From Paramarasmius palmivorus (taxonomy: Eukaryota; Basidiomycota; Agaricomycetes; Agaricales; Marasmiaceae), in the NCBI GenBank assembly GCA_037176845.1, contig JAYKXP010000106.1, positions 106,940-170,939 on the forward strand: 64,000 nt of DNA, given 5' to 3'. Below are positions 1-10,759 of this stretch, piece after piece. Position numbers and translations under genes: made by a program. Under the pieces are notes generated by a model. That model made no database searches. It was not told the DNA's origin and saw only the letters and a list, made by a program, of their open reading frames with translations. How positions within the stretch are numbered: position 1 is the first letter of the stretch; each line of letters begins with the position of its first letter.

Positions 1-240
1 GTGGCAGATTGAGTTCTCGAGTGCAAAAAAAACGAATTCATTCCTCAAAGTTCCCAAACGTGTCGTTTGACGCCCTGTGTTCGTATTCTCGTCCTTGCGA
101 AGGACATACATCCAGTTTATTAACGTATCTTGGGGACGAGGTGCTGGTCCCTGTGACGCCCTCATCTTCATACGATGTCGAGTCGCCTCGAGGGACCTAG
201 GTGTACAGGAGCGTCGTAGGCTGAGCTCGCTATCCCCTCA
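1..240 (+). pseudogene. Decayed F-box N-terminal fragment (relic)
   Basis: This stretch has no usable reading frame but aligns by eye with the plus-strand F-box relic at 21,500-21,760. Both contain tttgacgcc, then a tattctc(g/t)tcct(t/c)gcgaag stretch, and later gtcgcct(c/t)gaggnac followed by ctaggtgtaca. In the better preserved copy this part encodes the coiled coil before an F-box core. Frameshifts and an indel have destroyed the frame here. It lies directly next to a minus-strand F-box relic, the same tail-to-tail arrangement as at 21.5-23 kb, so the pair was probably duplicated together. The left boundary is unknown because the window starts here. Confidence 0.35.
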
Positions 241-900
241 TTCTAAGACACGTCACTGTAATCACCATCGACACGATTCGTCAATGGGTGGTATACCTGA
301 AGCGCACGGTGAAATGCGTCTTCGTTTCGTGCAGTTAAAGATGGATGTTCGACTAGATGGATCGCTATGAAACAAGAAACGTGGAAGAGGGCGACAGTGA
401 TTACATTAAACCTGCTGTATTCCGCTTGGATTCTTCCTCGTAGAGCCAAAGCATATGTAGAACCTGGCGTGGACATACTATCGACAACGCGCGCAAAAAT
501 TGTGTCTAGACTCTTCGCAGGAACCGGTGCAAACCAACTTGGACGCTCCGATATAGTGGATCTCTATCGGTCTCGAAAGTCTTCAAGCTTCAAGACGAGG
601 TGGATTCGCTGGATTTCTTCTTCGTAGCGCTGGAGTTTTGTCGCTCCTCCTGTAAAACAGCCTGGGTTCGCGCAACAAACATCTGCGACGATGGTATAAT
701 CGCAGGGACAGGAACCAGTGGTGGATATGGGTAGTATCGAAGAAGCTGAAGACGTGAAGTAAGTCGAAGCTGAAGGTATTGAATATTGAACGTTGAACCC
801 TCTATCTCCGTTGGCACCGTGTCCAAGGCGGTGCTTTTGCAATCACTTCTAGCACAGGAATTTGCACACAGACCGTCACAGACGTAATTTGAACAAAGAA
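240..900 (-). pseudogene. F-box-like gene relic, N-terminal part
   Basis: Read on the minus strand, three frames together show the landmarks of the F-box family seen at 28,301-28,872: a TKLQRYEEEIQRIHLVLKLE coiled coil near 575-650, then a degraded form of the SWLAPIRRL core near 500-540 (SERPSWFAPVPAKSLDTIF), then the region before the leucine-rich part. Stops and frameshifts separate these pieces, so no product is expected. Its 5' flank (about 800-935) matches the 5' flank of the disrupted F-box gene at 28,900-29,060, including agcacaggaattt.cacacagac and tttgaacaaagaaatg. The first KNL gene begins about 60 bp beyond this flank. Confidence 0.5.
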
Positions 901-2173
901 ATGCCATACACCTGTCTCGCACCTGTCAATAATATGAGGTTGGCTGCTGTGAGCATTGACAACCTTGAAAACCTATTCCTCGTTCGCCCACATGAGCTTC
1001 AACAACTGTTCCCAGGTCGTGATCCATGGCCATGCGATCAACAATGTCGAGGGTAACCAAATCAATACCTCGCAGACGATTACTGCCGAAGTCGTCAATA
1101 TCGATAGCCAGATGGAGAAGGAACGTACCGAATATGATGAGGTGTGTATTCTCCCATACGAGATTGTCTACCCACTGAGTACTGTGTAGTTTGAAGAAGT
1201 GAAACGGGGCCACATTGTCACCTTAAAGAGACTACATAGTAAAGATCTGCGGGAACGGGAACGGGGATGGGTTGAATGGGAATTGAAGGATGGGGAATTG
1301 GTCCGCAAGCCAGGCAGATCAGCCCAAAGGACAATTTGCACGGTACAAGTGTGCCCAGACCAGCAAAGTAAATACACTGCAGTCATCTACGAGGGCAAGG
1401 ACGCACACTTGGCCTGGAAGGAAGACTTTGAGCACTTTTCTCGTGCTTGCTTGGGGTTCGTTTTCGTCGTTCCCACTACATGATACATCAATTGCTGAGC
1501 AGTGAGAATTGAACAGGACACCTGAAACATGGCAGCTCTACGGCCTGAACCGCTCCAAAATCCCGTTGCTCATCTTTCATGGCGGTATGTTTCGTTTTTT
1601 CTAATATAATGTTCTTCTCAGATTTGTGTGGTAGAATTGGTACCTCTTGCAAATTTCTACAAAGAGTCGTTTTTGGGGGGTACTTATTTGTGGTCGTTGC
1701 TGGTACATCCCAATTTAGGTTTTATCTTTCCTGCTGATATAATTTTTCTCTTAGCGAGACTTGAACTCTGTCCCGTCGGAGATATGGCTGAACATGGGAG
1801 GGAATCTGTGCAAGGGACTCAAAGGGCCTGATATAACAATTCCACATGCATACGCCGACATTGTCGTTCCCTCTGCCTCAGTACAAATGCTGCAAGACGA
1901 CATCTGCTTCAAATTCTTTCAGCAGTTCTCATCATTGGAGTTGGAGAAAGACATTCTACACAATGCATACCAGTATTATAGACTTGCATACCTCGACGAT
2001 CTATTCCCCAAGCAAATGAATCACCACCTACCCTCAGATCACACCCCTTCTCACTGGATGGCTGAAGATTACTGCCAACAGCTATTTCGAAATCCACCAC
2101 ATCACCTCACACTGGACATGTTCAATGGGCTTCGTTTTGATACTCTTTACTCTCCTTCCCGGGGGGCTGTTGC

Positions 2174-2710
2174 TAGTCTCGAGAACCAGACTGACGATAC
2201 ACACTGACGATCACAAGTGATGTGTGTGTATGTAGTCTGGAACATACCCAGGGTCCGCGCGCCTTTGGATTTTTTGCTGAGGTAATCATGAGTTCCCACG
2301 GCCAGTCCCTCTGTATTTCGCGGCCATGTCGAACAGCTTCATACATTTTATCTTCGTACTTTAAATGATCTCATGTATATATGTAGCAGGAGAGTTGAGG
2401 AAAGTCTTAGAACGTGGAAAGTCACGGATTTCCTCAAGCCAACCTCACGCGATTTTGGTGACAGCCGACGCGCCTGATTTTTCTAGCTCGCTGGAGGCGA
2501 CAGGCTGCTACAAAAATTGGTGAGTTAGTTGACACGATCCCTATCAATGTATTTTAGTACAAATATAAGAAAAATGTCCTTTGAGGATGGTTTTGTGAGG
2601 TCAAAGGTAGGGCGAGCGGCGTTCGGTTAACCGGCACTGACTATAACCGGGCGTGATTAGCTCAGCAAAATTTCCAGCGGCTACGTTACCCTGAGAAAAA
2701 AACAAGACTA
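2174..2710. mobile_element. MITE, 537 bp, 9-bp target duplication
   Basis: Copies 2, 4 and 5 of the KNL family run uninterrupted through this site (GGGGGCTGTTGCGAGG or close). Here GGCTGTTGC occurs at 2165-2173 and again at 2711-2719, and the DNA between has short terminal inverted repeats (TAGTCT at the left end, AGACTA at the right). There is no coding capacity. A 9-bp duplication suggests Mutator-like mobilisation. An 8-bp hAT-type duplication (GCTGTTGC) is the alternative, but it leaves the termini unequal by one base. The insertion lies in a coding exon. Confidence 0.8.
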
Positions 2711-3612
2711 GGCTGTTGCGAGGTGCCCAGGCCTGAGCAGTGTGCCCTGGTATTTTTGTCTCCATGATGGCCTGGTGAATCAGACAAAAGTGAGGGATGA
2801 CTTGACTCGGTGAGTGTGGGTGGGTGTTATGGTTTGGTTTGTTTGTACTGATCTCTACAGTTTCAAGCTAGATGACCCACAGCATGTTGAGGTTTTTACC
2901 ATGCGTCTATGGCAGAAAAACTTCTATGAGAGTTGGTTGACACAAAGTTCAAGGATCATGGATACCCACGAGATGTCAGGAATGGAAGAACAATGTTGTA
3001 TGTCTTCCCTCTCCACTGTATTCAGAACAGAACTCATCATCCTTCTTCTCAATAGTCATAGTTCACCCACTTGTGTTCCACCTCTCAGGATCAAATCAAA
3101 AACCCTCACTCAGAGTCAAAAACCTCCCACTCATCTACATTTTCATCTACTCTCCTCCTTTGTCAATACCAGAATGGATATCATATACAAGGGGAAGCAC
3201 CCGATCCCACTTTTGGTCTTTGGATGAGAATGGTCAATCTGAGATGTCAGAGGAGGAATGTTGGCAGTGGGGGGTTCCAGTGCTTCAAGTTGATGAATCA
3301 AGATTATCTCGCGAGCTTTTTTACTGGCCAACCCATGTCTACACCTCCCTCCACAAGTGGCAAGTAGCCCATGGCTTTGACCCTACCACCACTGATTGGG
3401 CTCAAAGCTTGGGGTATCCAGAGTTGGAGATTGTTGGTGGAAAGAAAGAGGAAGCACGGTTTGAGGGAGTTCAAGGTCTGTTCAACTCTTTGGTTTCTCA
3501 TTCCTGAACTGATTTTTGATTCTTCAGATTATGCATCTTATCTCAGGAAGCTGTGTGAACAAGACACAGAGTTACAAATGGGTACACCTGTGCAAGCTCA
3601 AGGTCTGTTACC

Positions 3613-6600
3613 GAGGGTCAACAAGATGCGGCAAACAGACTCATTTCAAGAGCGGCACATGAGCGGCACACTGCTGTTTCTCACCACAGATGCAGTACAT
3701 TCGCTTCAAGCTCGGCTGATCCAATTCAAATACGGTACACTCACGACTTAGAGTCCAAAAAACAGGGATATGATTACCGTATCACAGCCGAGTCTATTAT
3801 ACAAGTAAAATAGTCAAGTAACATACATTAGGTTCAACAAAAATACACTAGTCACATCTAGCACGCTTTGAAAGTGACACAACATTCTCCGCTGCACGTT
3901 TACGCGTAACGATACCACATCCCGGAATGATATTCGATAAGTCCATGTCTTCCCGTCGTCCCATAACTCTTTCATCCCATTGTTCGGGGATATCAGTGTC
4001 CACCTGAGCCACAGATTCAATGAGTGGCGAAGAGGGTAACGGTGATAAGGACAATGTCAGAGGTGGTAGAAGAGGTAGCTCATCCATTGCGTCACTACTC
4101 GGGTAGTACGCATTCGCGGAATCTTCAAGCACAACAGGACCACCGAGTTGCCAACCAAAGGGACTGTTTGGCGCGGGTAAACCCGATGAGCCCAATGGCT
4201 CAGATAATGCCTTGAGCGCTTCGTCAGCAAGGAACTCATTGAGACCCTGTAGAAACGCTGGGTCGTATTCGAAAGACTGGTCTGGATTGAGGTCGGGTAG
4301 TGGCATATGCGGCATAGACGTATCTGTACCTGAGTTGACAGAAAGTGTATCTCTGTCGCCGAGAACAGGTCGAGGTTCAGTTGCCGGTGAAACGGGAACC
4401 AATAGCAATTGAGGGAGGGTGTTGGGATCGTCTGAAGCACAATTCAGTTGATTATCGGGGTTCTAAAGCAAATCAACCTGCCTTGGACCACCGTCGTTGA
4501 AGTAGACACCTTGGCTCTTCCGCTAGAGCTCGATTCGGCAGATTTTGCCTTCGGTCCTTGAGGTTTGTTGCTGAATAGCTTATTCACACCTCCTGACGAT
4601 GATGAATGTGACGCCTTGAGCTCTTGCAGCTGTTCTTTCAGAGCCTTCTCCCGGGCGAGTGATTCCTTGCGGCTCTCCTTCTCTGTTGAGATCTTGTCTT
4701 GGAGATCAGATGCCTCACTTGCCGCCTTTTGAGACTTGTGGGCCTTTTCTCTTGCTAAGTCCTGTCGGCGAATGTTGCGTGATACTCGGTCTACCAGATT
4801 GTTGCTTGAGTTTTGGACAACACCTGATGTCTCAGTGACTTTGATGAGGCGTGCAACGTCGTTGTCAACCTTACGAGCACTGTTCAAAAGCGAGTTCAGT
4901 TCCATACAACCTCAAAAACAGGATATACACACCTTTCGACTGCTACAACCAAGGTTAGATTGATGCCGGTGAGGTTGTTGGTCCAATGGTGCTGTGATTC
5001 ACCCGTGTTGGTGTTAGGTAAGATAGCATCCCAATCTTCTGCATACATCGGCGAGAGTGCCTTGATGAGGCAGGGTAAAATCCACGGAAACGAGAGCTTA
5101 TGGTCCCACCATGCTAATGTCTCATCAGTTGCACTGCATAGAAACCACGCACGAAATATAACATACCAGATATTGCCTTTTGGTTCATCTTCTTAACGTG
5201 CGATGTAAAACCATCGACTGCCTGGCGTGACTCGAGGTGAACAAAATTGAGCAGTGTATGATAGTCGTCAGAGGAGATACCAATGGACCTAAATGGTAGA
5301 ATAGCCCTGCAGTGGTACAGAGTAAGCTTCTGTGGACTTTGCAATACAAAGAGCTTACCGGCGTGCGTGCACATGACACAGCCTGAAGATGTACGGCAGG
5401 ATATCAGCTGCATTTTGTGTGTCGATACCACTGTGCTCAGGGATGTTTGTTGGTAGGAAAGACTGAGCCATGCCCATAGCATGAGCAATCTCCATGTCGG
5501 CATTCACACCAGATAGGGTTCCACCTGGTGTCAAACGTTTGAACCGCAAAGGTTTCCCTGTGAGCGAAAACACAAGTTCCTGCAACACATCATACATGAT
5601 CTTGTAGTGTCCAGTGTCGGCTCGATCCAAGTAGATGCGCAAAACAGTGACCGCTAATCAGAAAGTTAAGCATGAATACGGCCGGGTTAAAGCTGGTACA
5701 CGTACCTTGCTGTAGACCACGGTGAAAAAGAGACATCTCCCATTCTGTCATTTCGTGAAGTCGTTTAAATGCTCCGTCCCCTTCAAAACACTTGACATCA
5801 TGGAGAAAGTTGAGGAGGTAAGGCACAGTCGTCACAATTATGGTGCCGCCTCCTGGAGTGGATATAAAGCGGTGAATGTATTGCTCCTCCTTTGACTTGA
5901 GGCGCTCAATGGAAAACAGGTTGAAGAGTCCTATGTGTCATTAGTAAGCTTTCGAGACCGACGAGCTCAGTATACACATACCTGTTATATGAAAGCCGTG
6001 AGGGTAGCTTGCCAATTTCTCAGCGTGAATGAGATCACGCTTCTTGCGATGATCATGGAGGCCGCTATCAAACTCCGACGGCAACTGGCCCTCCATAATC
6101 TTTGACGTTGTTGGTGCTTAAAACATATCAGCAACAAGAATTACGATGACAACAGAACCACAAACCAAAGTCAACCTCTTGCCGAGTGGCTCCAATTGAT
6201 CCGGTTGCACGAATACATTCCTTATACGTCGCCTTGGCTGTCTTCGTCAACTTGTCCTTTGGTACCATGGGATGGGAATGAGGGACGTGCTTATGGTGGT
6301 ACAAGATAGCCATCCGTTTGGTTTCGTCCGTGGGGATCAGCATAGTGCGCTCAACATTGCATTTACAATGCACAATGGCACCTGCCTTGGCAGCTCCATT
6401 CACGATGTGGGGATGTGCTGAAGAGCTGTTTAGTAGAAGTCAAATTGGAGATATCCAAAACTCACGGCATTTGGAAAGTTTGTTGCCAACACGGGGGGAA
6501 ACCAACACACCACAGTTTTGGTCCTTAGAATCTGATGATTCACCATCCAGAACCTTCTTGAGGACTTTAGGGTCGACTTGATTCCACAGTGACTGAGTCT

Positions 6601-8340
6601 GATGGCCCTTCTTCCAGTCGGGTCGCCATTCACTGCAGCCCATAAACTTTCGGGAACCCTGCACACTTATGTTCAGCAAGAACTTTGGGTAAGTAATGAA
6701 TCTCTTACACTTGATTTTAGCACCGGAACACCCGTACAATTATTACCGCTCTTATCGCGTGCAGGGCATGACCTTCGGCGGATCACATTCAGAAATCTGT
6801 ATAGCATTAAATGAAGATGTAACTCATGATAAGTGTGAGACTTACGCAGCAGCTATACTCTCCGGTGTCGTACCCTCTTCGGACTTGGCCTTCTTCCTCA
6901 CAGCAAGAACCCTGTCGCGTGACTCTGTCTCTAGACCCCAACGCTTGACAGCTAACAAGTCAGGATCAATGAATTCACAATGGAATAACCCCTTGCAGCT
7001 GACGCGGCTCCGTCGACAACTGATCCAATCTGAATCTGGCCCAAATCTTGCATTGACGCTTGGCTGACCAGTTCCAGTGGGCCCCTTGAACGATTCATTG
7101 TCCTGGTACCAGCCTGTCATCAGTCCACACCGCAGAATGGTATGAAAGGTACTACGTACATGGTCCTTGATGATATGGTCAACCGTATACTGCAGTCCTG
7201 TCTTTGGGTCAATGATATTGTATTTCGGATCGCTGACATCTATGATGACCGCCGTCGGCACCTTGAAAGCAGGGTAGAACGATGCTGGTTTGTTGATTCG
7301 CTCAAGACGCTGGGCTGTCCACTCTCGTGTGATCTTGAACTTCGAGACTCCGACATACATCTCAGCCCTGATGGTAGGATCATCCCAGTCGGTATCAGAC
7401 TTGACCCACCCAACAACTGGTTCCTCTAGAAACACATGAGATTATTGCAATACACGTAGCTGTGAGTGTTCTACCTTTGGATTCCCTGCCGTCTTCATAT
7501 TTCATGCCTTTCTTTGAACCATCCGCCTCAGTTTCCGATTCGTCGTCCGAGTCCATGATCATATGGACCTTGTGTCTGTCCTCGACAATGGTACAGAGTC
7601 TGCAGGTAGAAATTAGCACAACACATCTCAAATGAAATCGTCAACTACATACCGAACGTTCCCATCCAATTCATCTTTGATTACCGGATCATGGGGTTCG
7701 GGCTTAACAACCAGTTCGCTGGCAGTGGGCCGTATGATTTCAGGTACTGGTTCAGCCTTGACAAGGGGTTCGGGCGGAGGTGACGACGCGACCATGGTTA
7801 GACCATCCGAGTCTGGCTCCTGGATGGCTACATCGAGTAGGAAGTTGTTGAATTCTTGTACATCAATCCAATCATTGGTAAGAAAAAGGTGGGCATTCTT
7901 CTTTATGTAGCTAGCAGTGAATTTCTAGAAGGAGACGGATCAGACAGTGCAAGTTAAGCAGGAATGAGCACGCACGTAGTCCCTAAATTCCTGTATCGCC
8001 TCGCTAGAGAGTGCCTTGATGAACCGTTTATCTGTGTTGGTTTGCACCGGCGGCATGGTGAGAGTGACACGGGCTTTCAACGAGAGTCTGTGGTGGTAAT
8101 GAAGAGAGAATGACGAATAAACATTGCCATTGTCAACGCGTCCTGTCTTGCTACGATCGCGTCGCGGAACGTGGTCGCAGTGAAGGACAAGACTCGTTAT
8201 TTGTATATGTTGATTTTTCTTGGTCAAATTTCCCAAACTCGGAGTGTGCCGCTTTTCGCTCTATGAACGGCAGTGTGCCGCTCTTCTGCTCAGTGTACCG
8301 CTTCTCATCTGAGTCTGTTTGCCGCATCTTGTCTATCCTC
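3613..8340 (-). mobile_element. MULE-type DNA transposon, 4,728 bp, apparently complete
   Basis: The element is bounded by a perfect 9-bp duplication, TCTGTTACC, at 3604-3612 and 8341-8349. Its terminal inverted repeats are about 31 bp with three mismatches; both start GAGG and share ACAAGATGCGGCAAACAGAC. Just inside each end are further copies of a GCGGCACACTG motif: two on the left at 3652-3680 and three inverted on the right at 8240-8310. These are probable transposase-binding sites. The interior is one minus-strand multi-exon transposase gene. The site is an intron of KNL copy 1, so the host intron would be 57 nt without it. Confidence 0.85.
3848..8056 (-). CDS. Predicted MULE transposase (multi-exon)
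   Basis: Start MPPVQTNTDKRF at 8056; stop at 3848 after SLSKRARCD. Exons are separated by introns of about 50 nt (for example 7975-7925). Features in order: an acidic, proline-rich N-terminus; a Cys/His region ending in HSHPM, resembling the WRKY-GCM1/FLYWCH-type finger of Mutator transposases; then an RNase-H-like core. That core shows a first Asp in FEGDGAFK (about 5,780), a second in NADMEIAHAMGM (about 5,480), a CHVH pair (about 5,365) and a Glu in NTNTGESQHHW (about 5,010). After it come a long coiled coil with many RE/KAL repeats (4,600-4,900) and an acidic, Pro/Ser-rich tail. The motif order matches MULE DD(E) transposases, and the 9-bp target duplication agrees. I saw no obvious inactivating break, so it may be autonomous. 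Exon joins were not all verified. Confidence 0.72.
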
Positions 8341-8574
8341 TCTGTTACCCATCTGATTGTTTCTGTGCTAGGTTTACCATCTTACTCCACAGAAACAGCC
8401 ACGTTTACTGAGCTTCCGCTCACAACGCCTACGCCAGAATCTTCACCAATACCCGTCTCAAACTCGATTTCCGAGTGCAAGAGAAAATTAACATCCGAGG
8501 ATTCCCATGCACAAGTTGGGCATAACGAACGTTCTGGGGAACGTCCGAAGAAAAGAGGAAGAAGCACACGCTAG

Positions 8575-10750
8575 AGAAACCAATCACAACACACAGAAAA
8601 GCCGAGTTGTTGGTGAATCAAACACTATCCATTGTGTAATCATGTCATGCTAAGGGGTCTCCAGGTACTCGACTCCATGTCTTTACTCACGTTATTGGGA
8701 CTTTGTTTTGTTTTTTGTCAGGCTGTCCACTTTGTACCGTGACACTTGCTTGATTTGCATCAGTATACCCATACACCCAGTTGTAGCCTATGTAAAAAGC
8801 AAGCTGGCTCACAAATAGCCACCAGTAATACTAATAGATTATCATGTCACTACCGAAATGCCGTCGAGATTCCAAGAGCGTCTCTTCTACGCTCGTACAT
8901 GTTATCGTAGACGTTTCTGCATATATGTCGCTAGCTATTGAGAAAGTCCGTCAATATACCCTGTAAACGATACGCCCTAGTCATAAAAGTCGAATAGCTC
9001 CGTATAAGTATAAGTATCGCCATCGGTGTAGCTGCTAGAGACAAGGAGAATGAGCGCGAGATCAATACCACAACTACGAGTATTCGAAACGCTCACCTGA
9101 CCGAAGGGTATGGGATTTGTCGTGTGTAGACATGCGCGCTAGGAGCGGCCTGGTTTTCACTGGTAACCAATAGCTATCAGATGAACCACGTACCGAATCC
9201 TGGCTCTCGGTGACTGGTGATACGGGCCTACAGCTTCAGGGTGAGCAACATATCCTCGTTTCCGACGTGTTTGGCACATTGATGACGGTATTTGTACATT
9301 TTTTCGTGCGTCTTTAGCCTCAAACACACGGTAACGATTCTTCATCTTCTTTCTCTTCATCGGCATCGCCGTCTCTTAGATTTTCAGTTTCGTCAGCCAG
9401 GTTCCGGTGAAAGCAAGAAGGGAAGCGACGTACGTCACCCAAGAGAAGCCCAGTTGGGTCATTCTTCTTTTCCTGTACTCCCTGAGACGCACTGTCAGCG
9501 AACACAGAGTGTACCACGAGCGCCGAGTGACGATGCCCATAGCCGCTGCAATGTCCACGGTGCTGTTCTAAACAGGACACGACTTGAGGTGGATATTCTT
9601 TGTCGTCGTTCGTTGGCTTTATCTGTGAACTCCGGAGTGAAGGGCATAAGAATGAGATATGAGATTCGCAGTGTAGAGAACATACCTTGATTTGTTGTTT
9701 GAGATCCAGGAGCGGCCTGATGACTCGAACGAGCTGGATACTGCATGAACAAGTTAACACTAACCAGTGGCTATCAGACGAGCGACGTACCGAATACCCA
9801 GGCCCTCTCTTAGCGGCATGACTTCATAGTGAGCTTGTTTTCTCTTTTCTGACGCGTCTAACAGATTGAGAATATCAGTTGACGTAGAAGCGAGCTGCAA
9901 ATCAGACAGCTTACCCCTCTGCTTAGAGAACCCGAGAAATATCTCTAGGAGAAACTATTGACGATAGGGATCTTTAGCCCAACTCCCAGATTATCTTCAG
10001 CGGAGTTGCGTTGACGATAGGCCCGAATAATGCATGTCGAGTTACTGGGGATGACATCTAAACGACCAGGAAGATTTTGTGGGGCCCTGGACTTTTCAAT
10101 GAGTAATTTCTAGGCTGAATGAGGCTGGAAGACATACTGGACCTGTTAGATGATGCTAGAGTCGCATCATGTCGAAGGGATTGCTTTCTGTGCTACAGTC
10201 CGGGTAAGCTAAAATCCTCTGCCTCGGAAATATAAACCACAGTCACCGATTCATGTATAATTCTCCCACTCAATATTCGAATCCCGCAGGATACAGCCAA
10301 TGCCTTTCTATAAACTTGAGCCGTGCGTTGAATAGTGCCTGATAGGATGTAGGGTGCATCTGTGAGCAACACGAGAAGCACCAGCTTTCGAGAAGAGTCG
10401 TGGTGATGGTTGTGGGGAAAGCCGCGACTCTTTATCCGGTTTTCCCATCATCGACAGCAACCACTCCAGGCAATCTTCCTCCAACTACGACACTATTCAT
10501 TATTCACCATCTAGCCTTGGCCCTTGGACGACGCCCATACGTTACACGTCCCATCGCCCAACAATCATCGAGACACGCGACAAAAACTTGAGCTATACAC
10601 TCAAAGCCTGTAGACTTTGTTGCATGGCTCCAGGCAAGGATTTGCAAACGACGCGTCATCCTCTTCACTCCATACTCGGTCGCAGTAGGATTCATCGCCG
10701 TCACCAGGAAAAAAGAAAACAAACAGAAGAAAGCGTTAATCCTGACTAAA
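8575..10750 (-). other. Spacer with relics of a minus-strand membrane-type gene
   Basis: 8,575-9,050 is the 3' flank of KNL copy 1 and resembles the flank after copy 2 (15,697-16,000). 9,330-9,760 is related to 32,380-32,950: both contain tcgtcagcca, gcgtacgtcacccaagagaag or a close variant, and a shared cagcgaacacaga. On the minus strand fragments such as ISYLILMPFTPEFTDKANE are readable but no full gene is. 10,140-10,740 is related to 17,830-18,080 and 38,690-39,200 through the shared gaagagtcgtggtg.tggttgtg and ttctcccatcatcg. I call the whole interval decayed duplicate sequence; no confident product. Confidence 0.4.
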
Positions 10751-10759
10751 GTCAGATAG

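Larger units (their letters stand above)
992..8574 (+). pseudogene. KNL family copy 1, disrupted by two transposons
   Basis: Exons read by hand: 992-1141, 1190-1455, 1517-1584, 1635-1702, 1755-2173 plus 2720-2809, 2861-2997, 3062-3475, 3528-3602 and 8393-8574. All splice phases agree, and without the insertions the frame would be 622 aa. Exon 2 has the degenerate kinase-N-lobe-like strand-helix (YTAVIYEG, AWKEDFEHFSR), exon 3 has TWQLYGLNRSKIPLLIF, and exon 7 has HFWSLDENG and WQVAHGFDPTTTDWAQSLGY. The last exon ends in a basic PKKRGRSTR tail that could be a nuclear signal. A MITE interrupts exon 5 and gives a stop soon after RGAVA. A MULE sits inside the last intron. The family has many members in agaricomycete genomes and, as far as I know, no assigned function. 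The kinase resemblance is inference: no HRD or DFG motif is present. Confidence 0.75.

Noticed and set aside
3613..8340. Initially read as a host gene on the opposite strand between two KNL genes
   Set aside because: Inverted ends, a 9-bp duplication and transposase motifs show it is a transposon inside one KNL gene.
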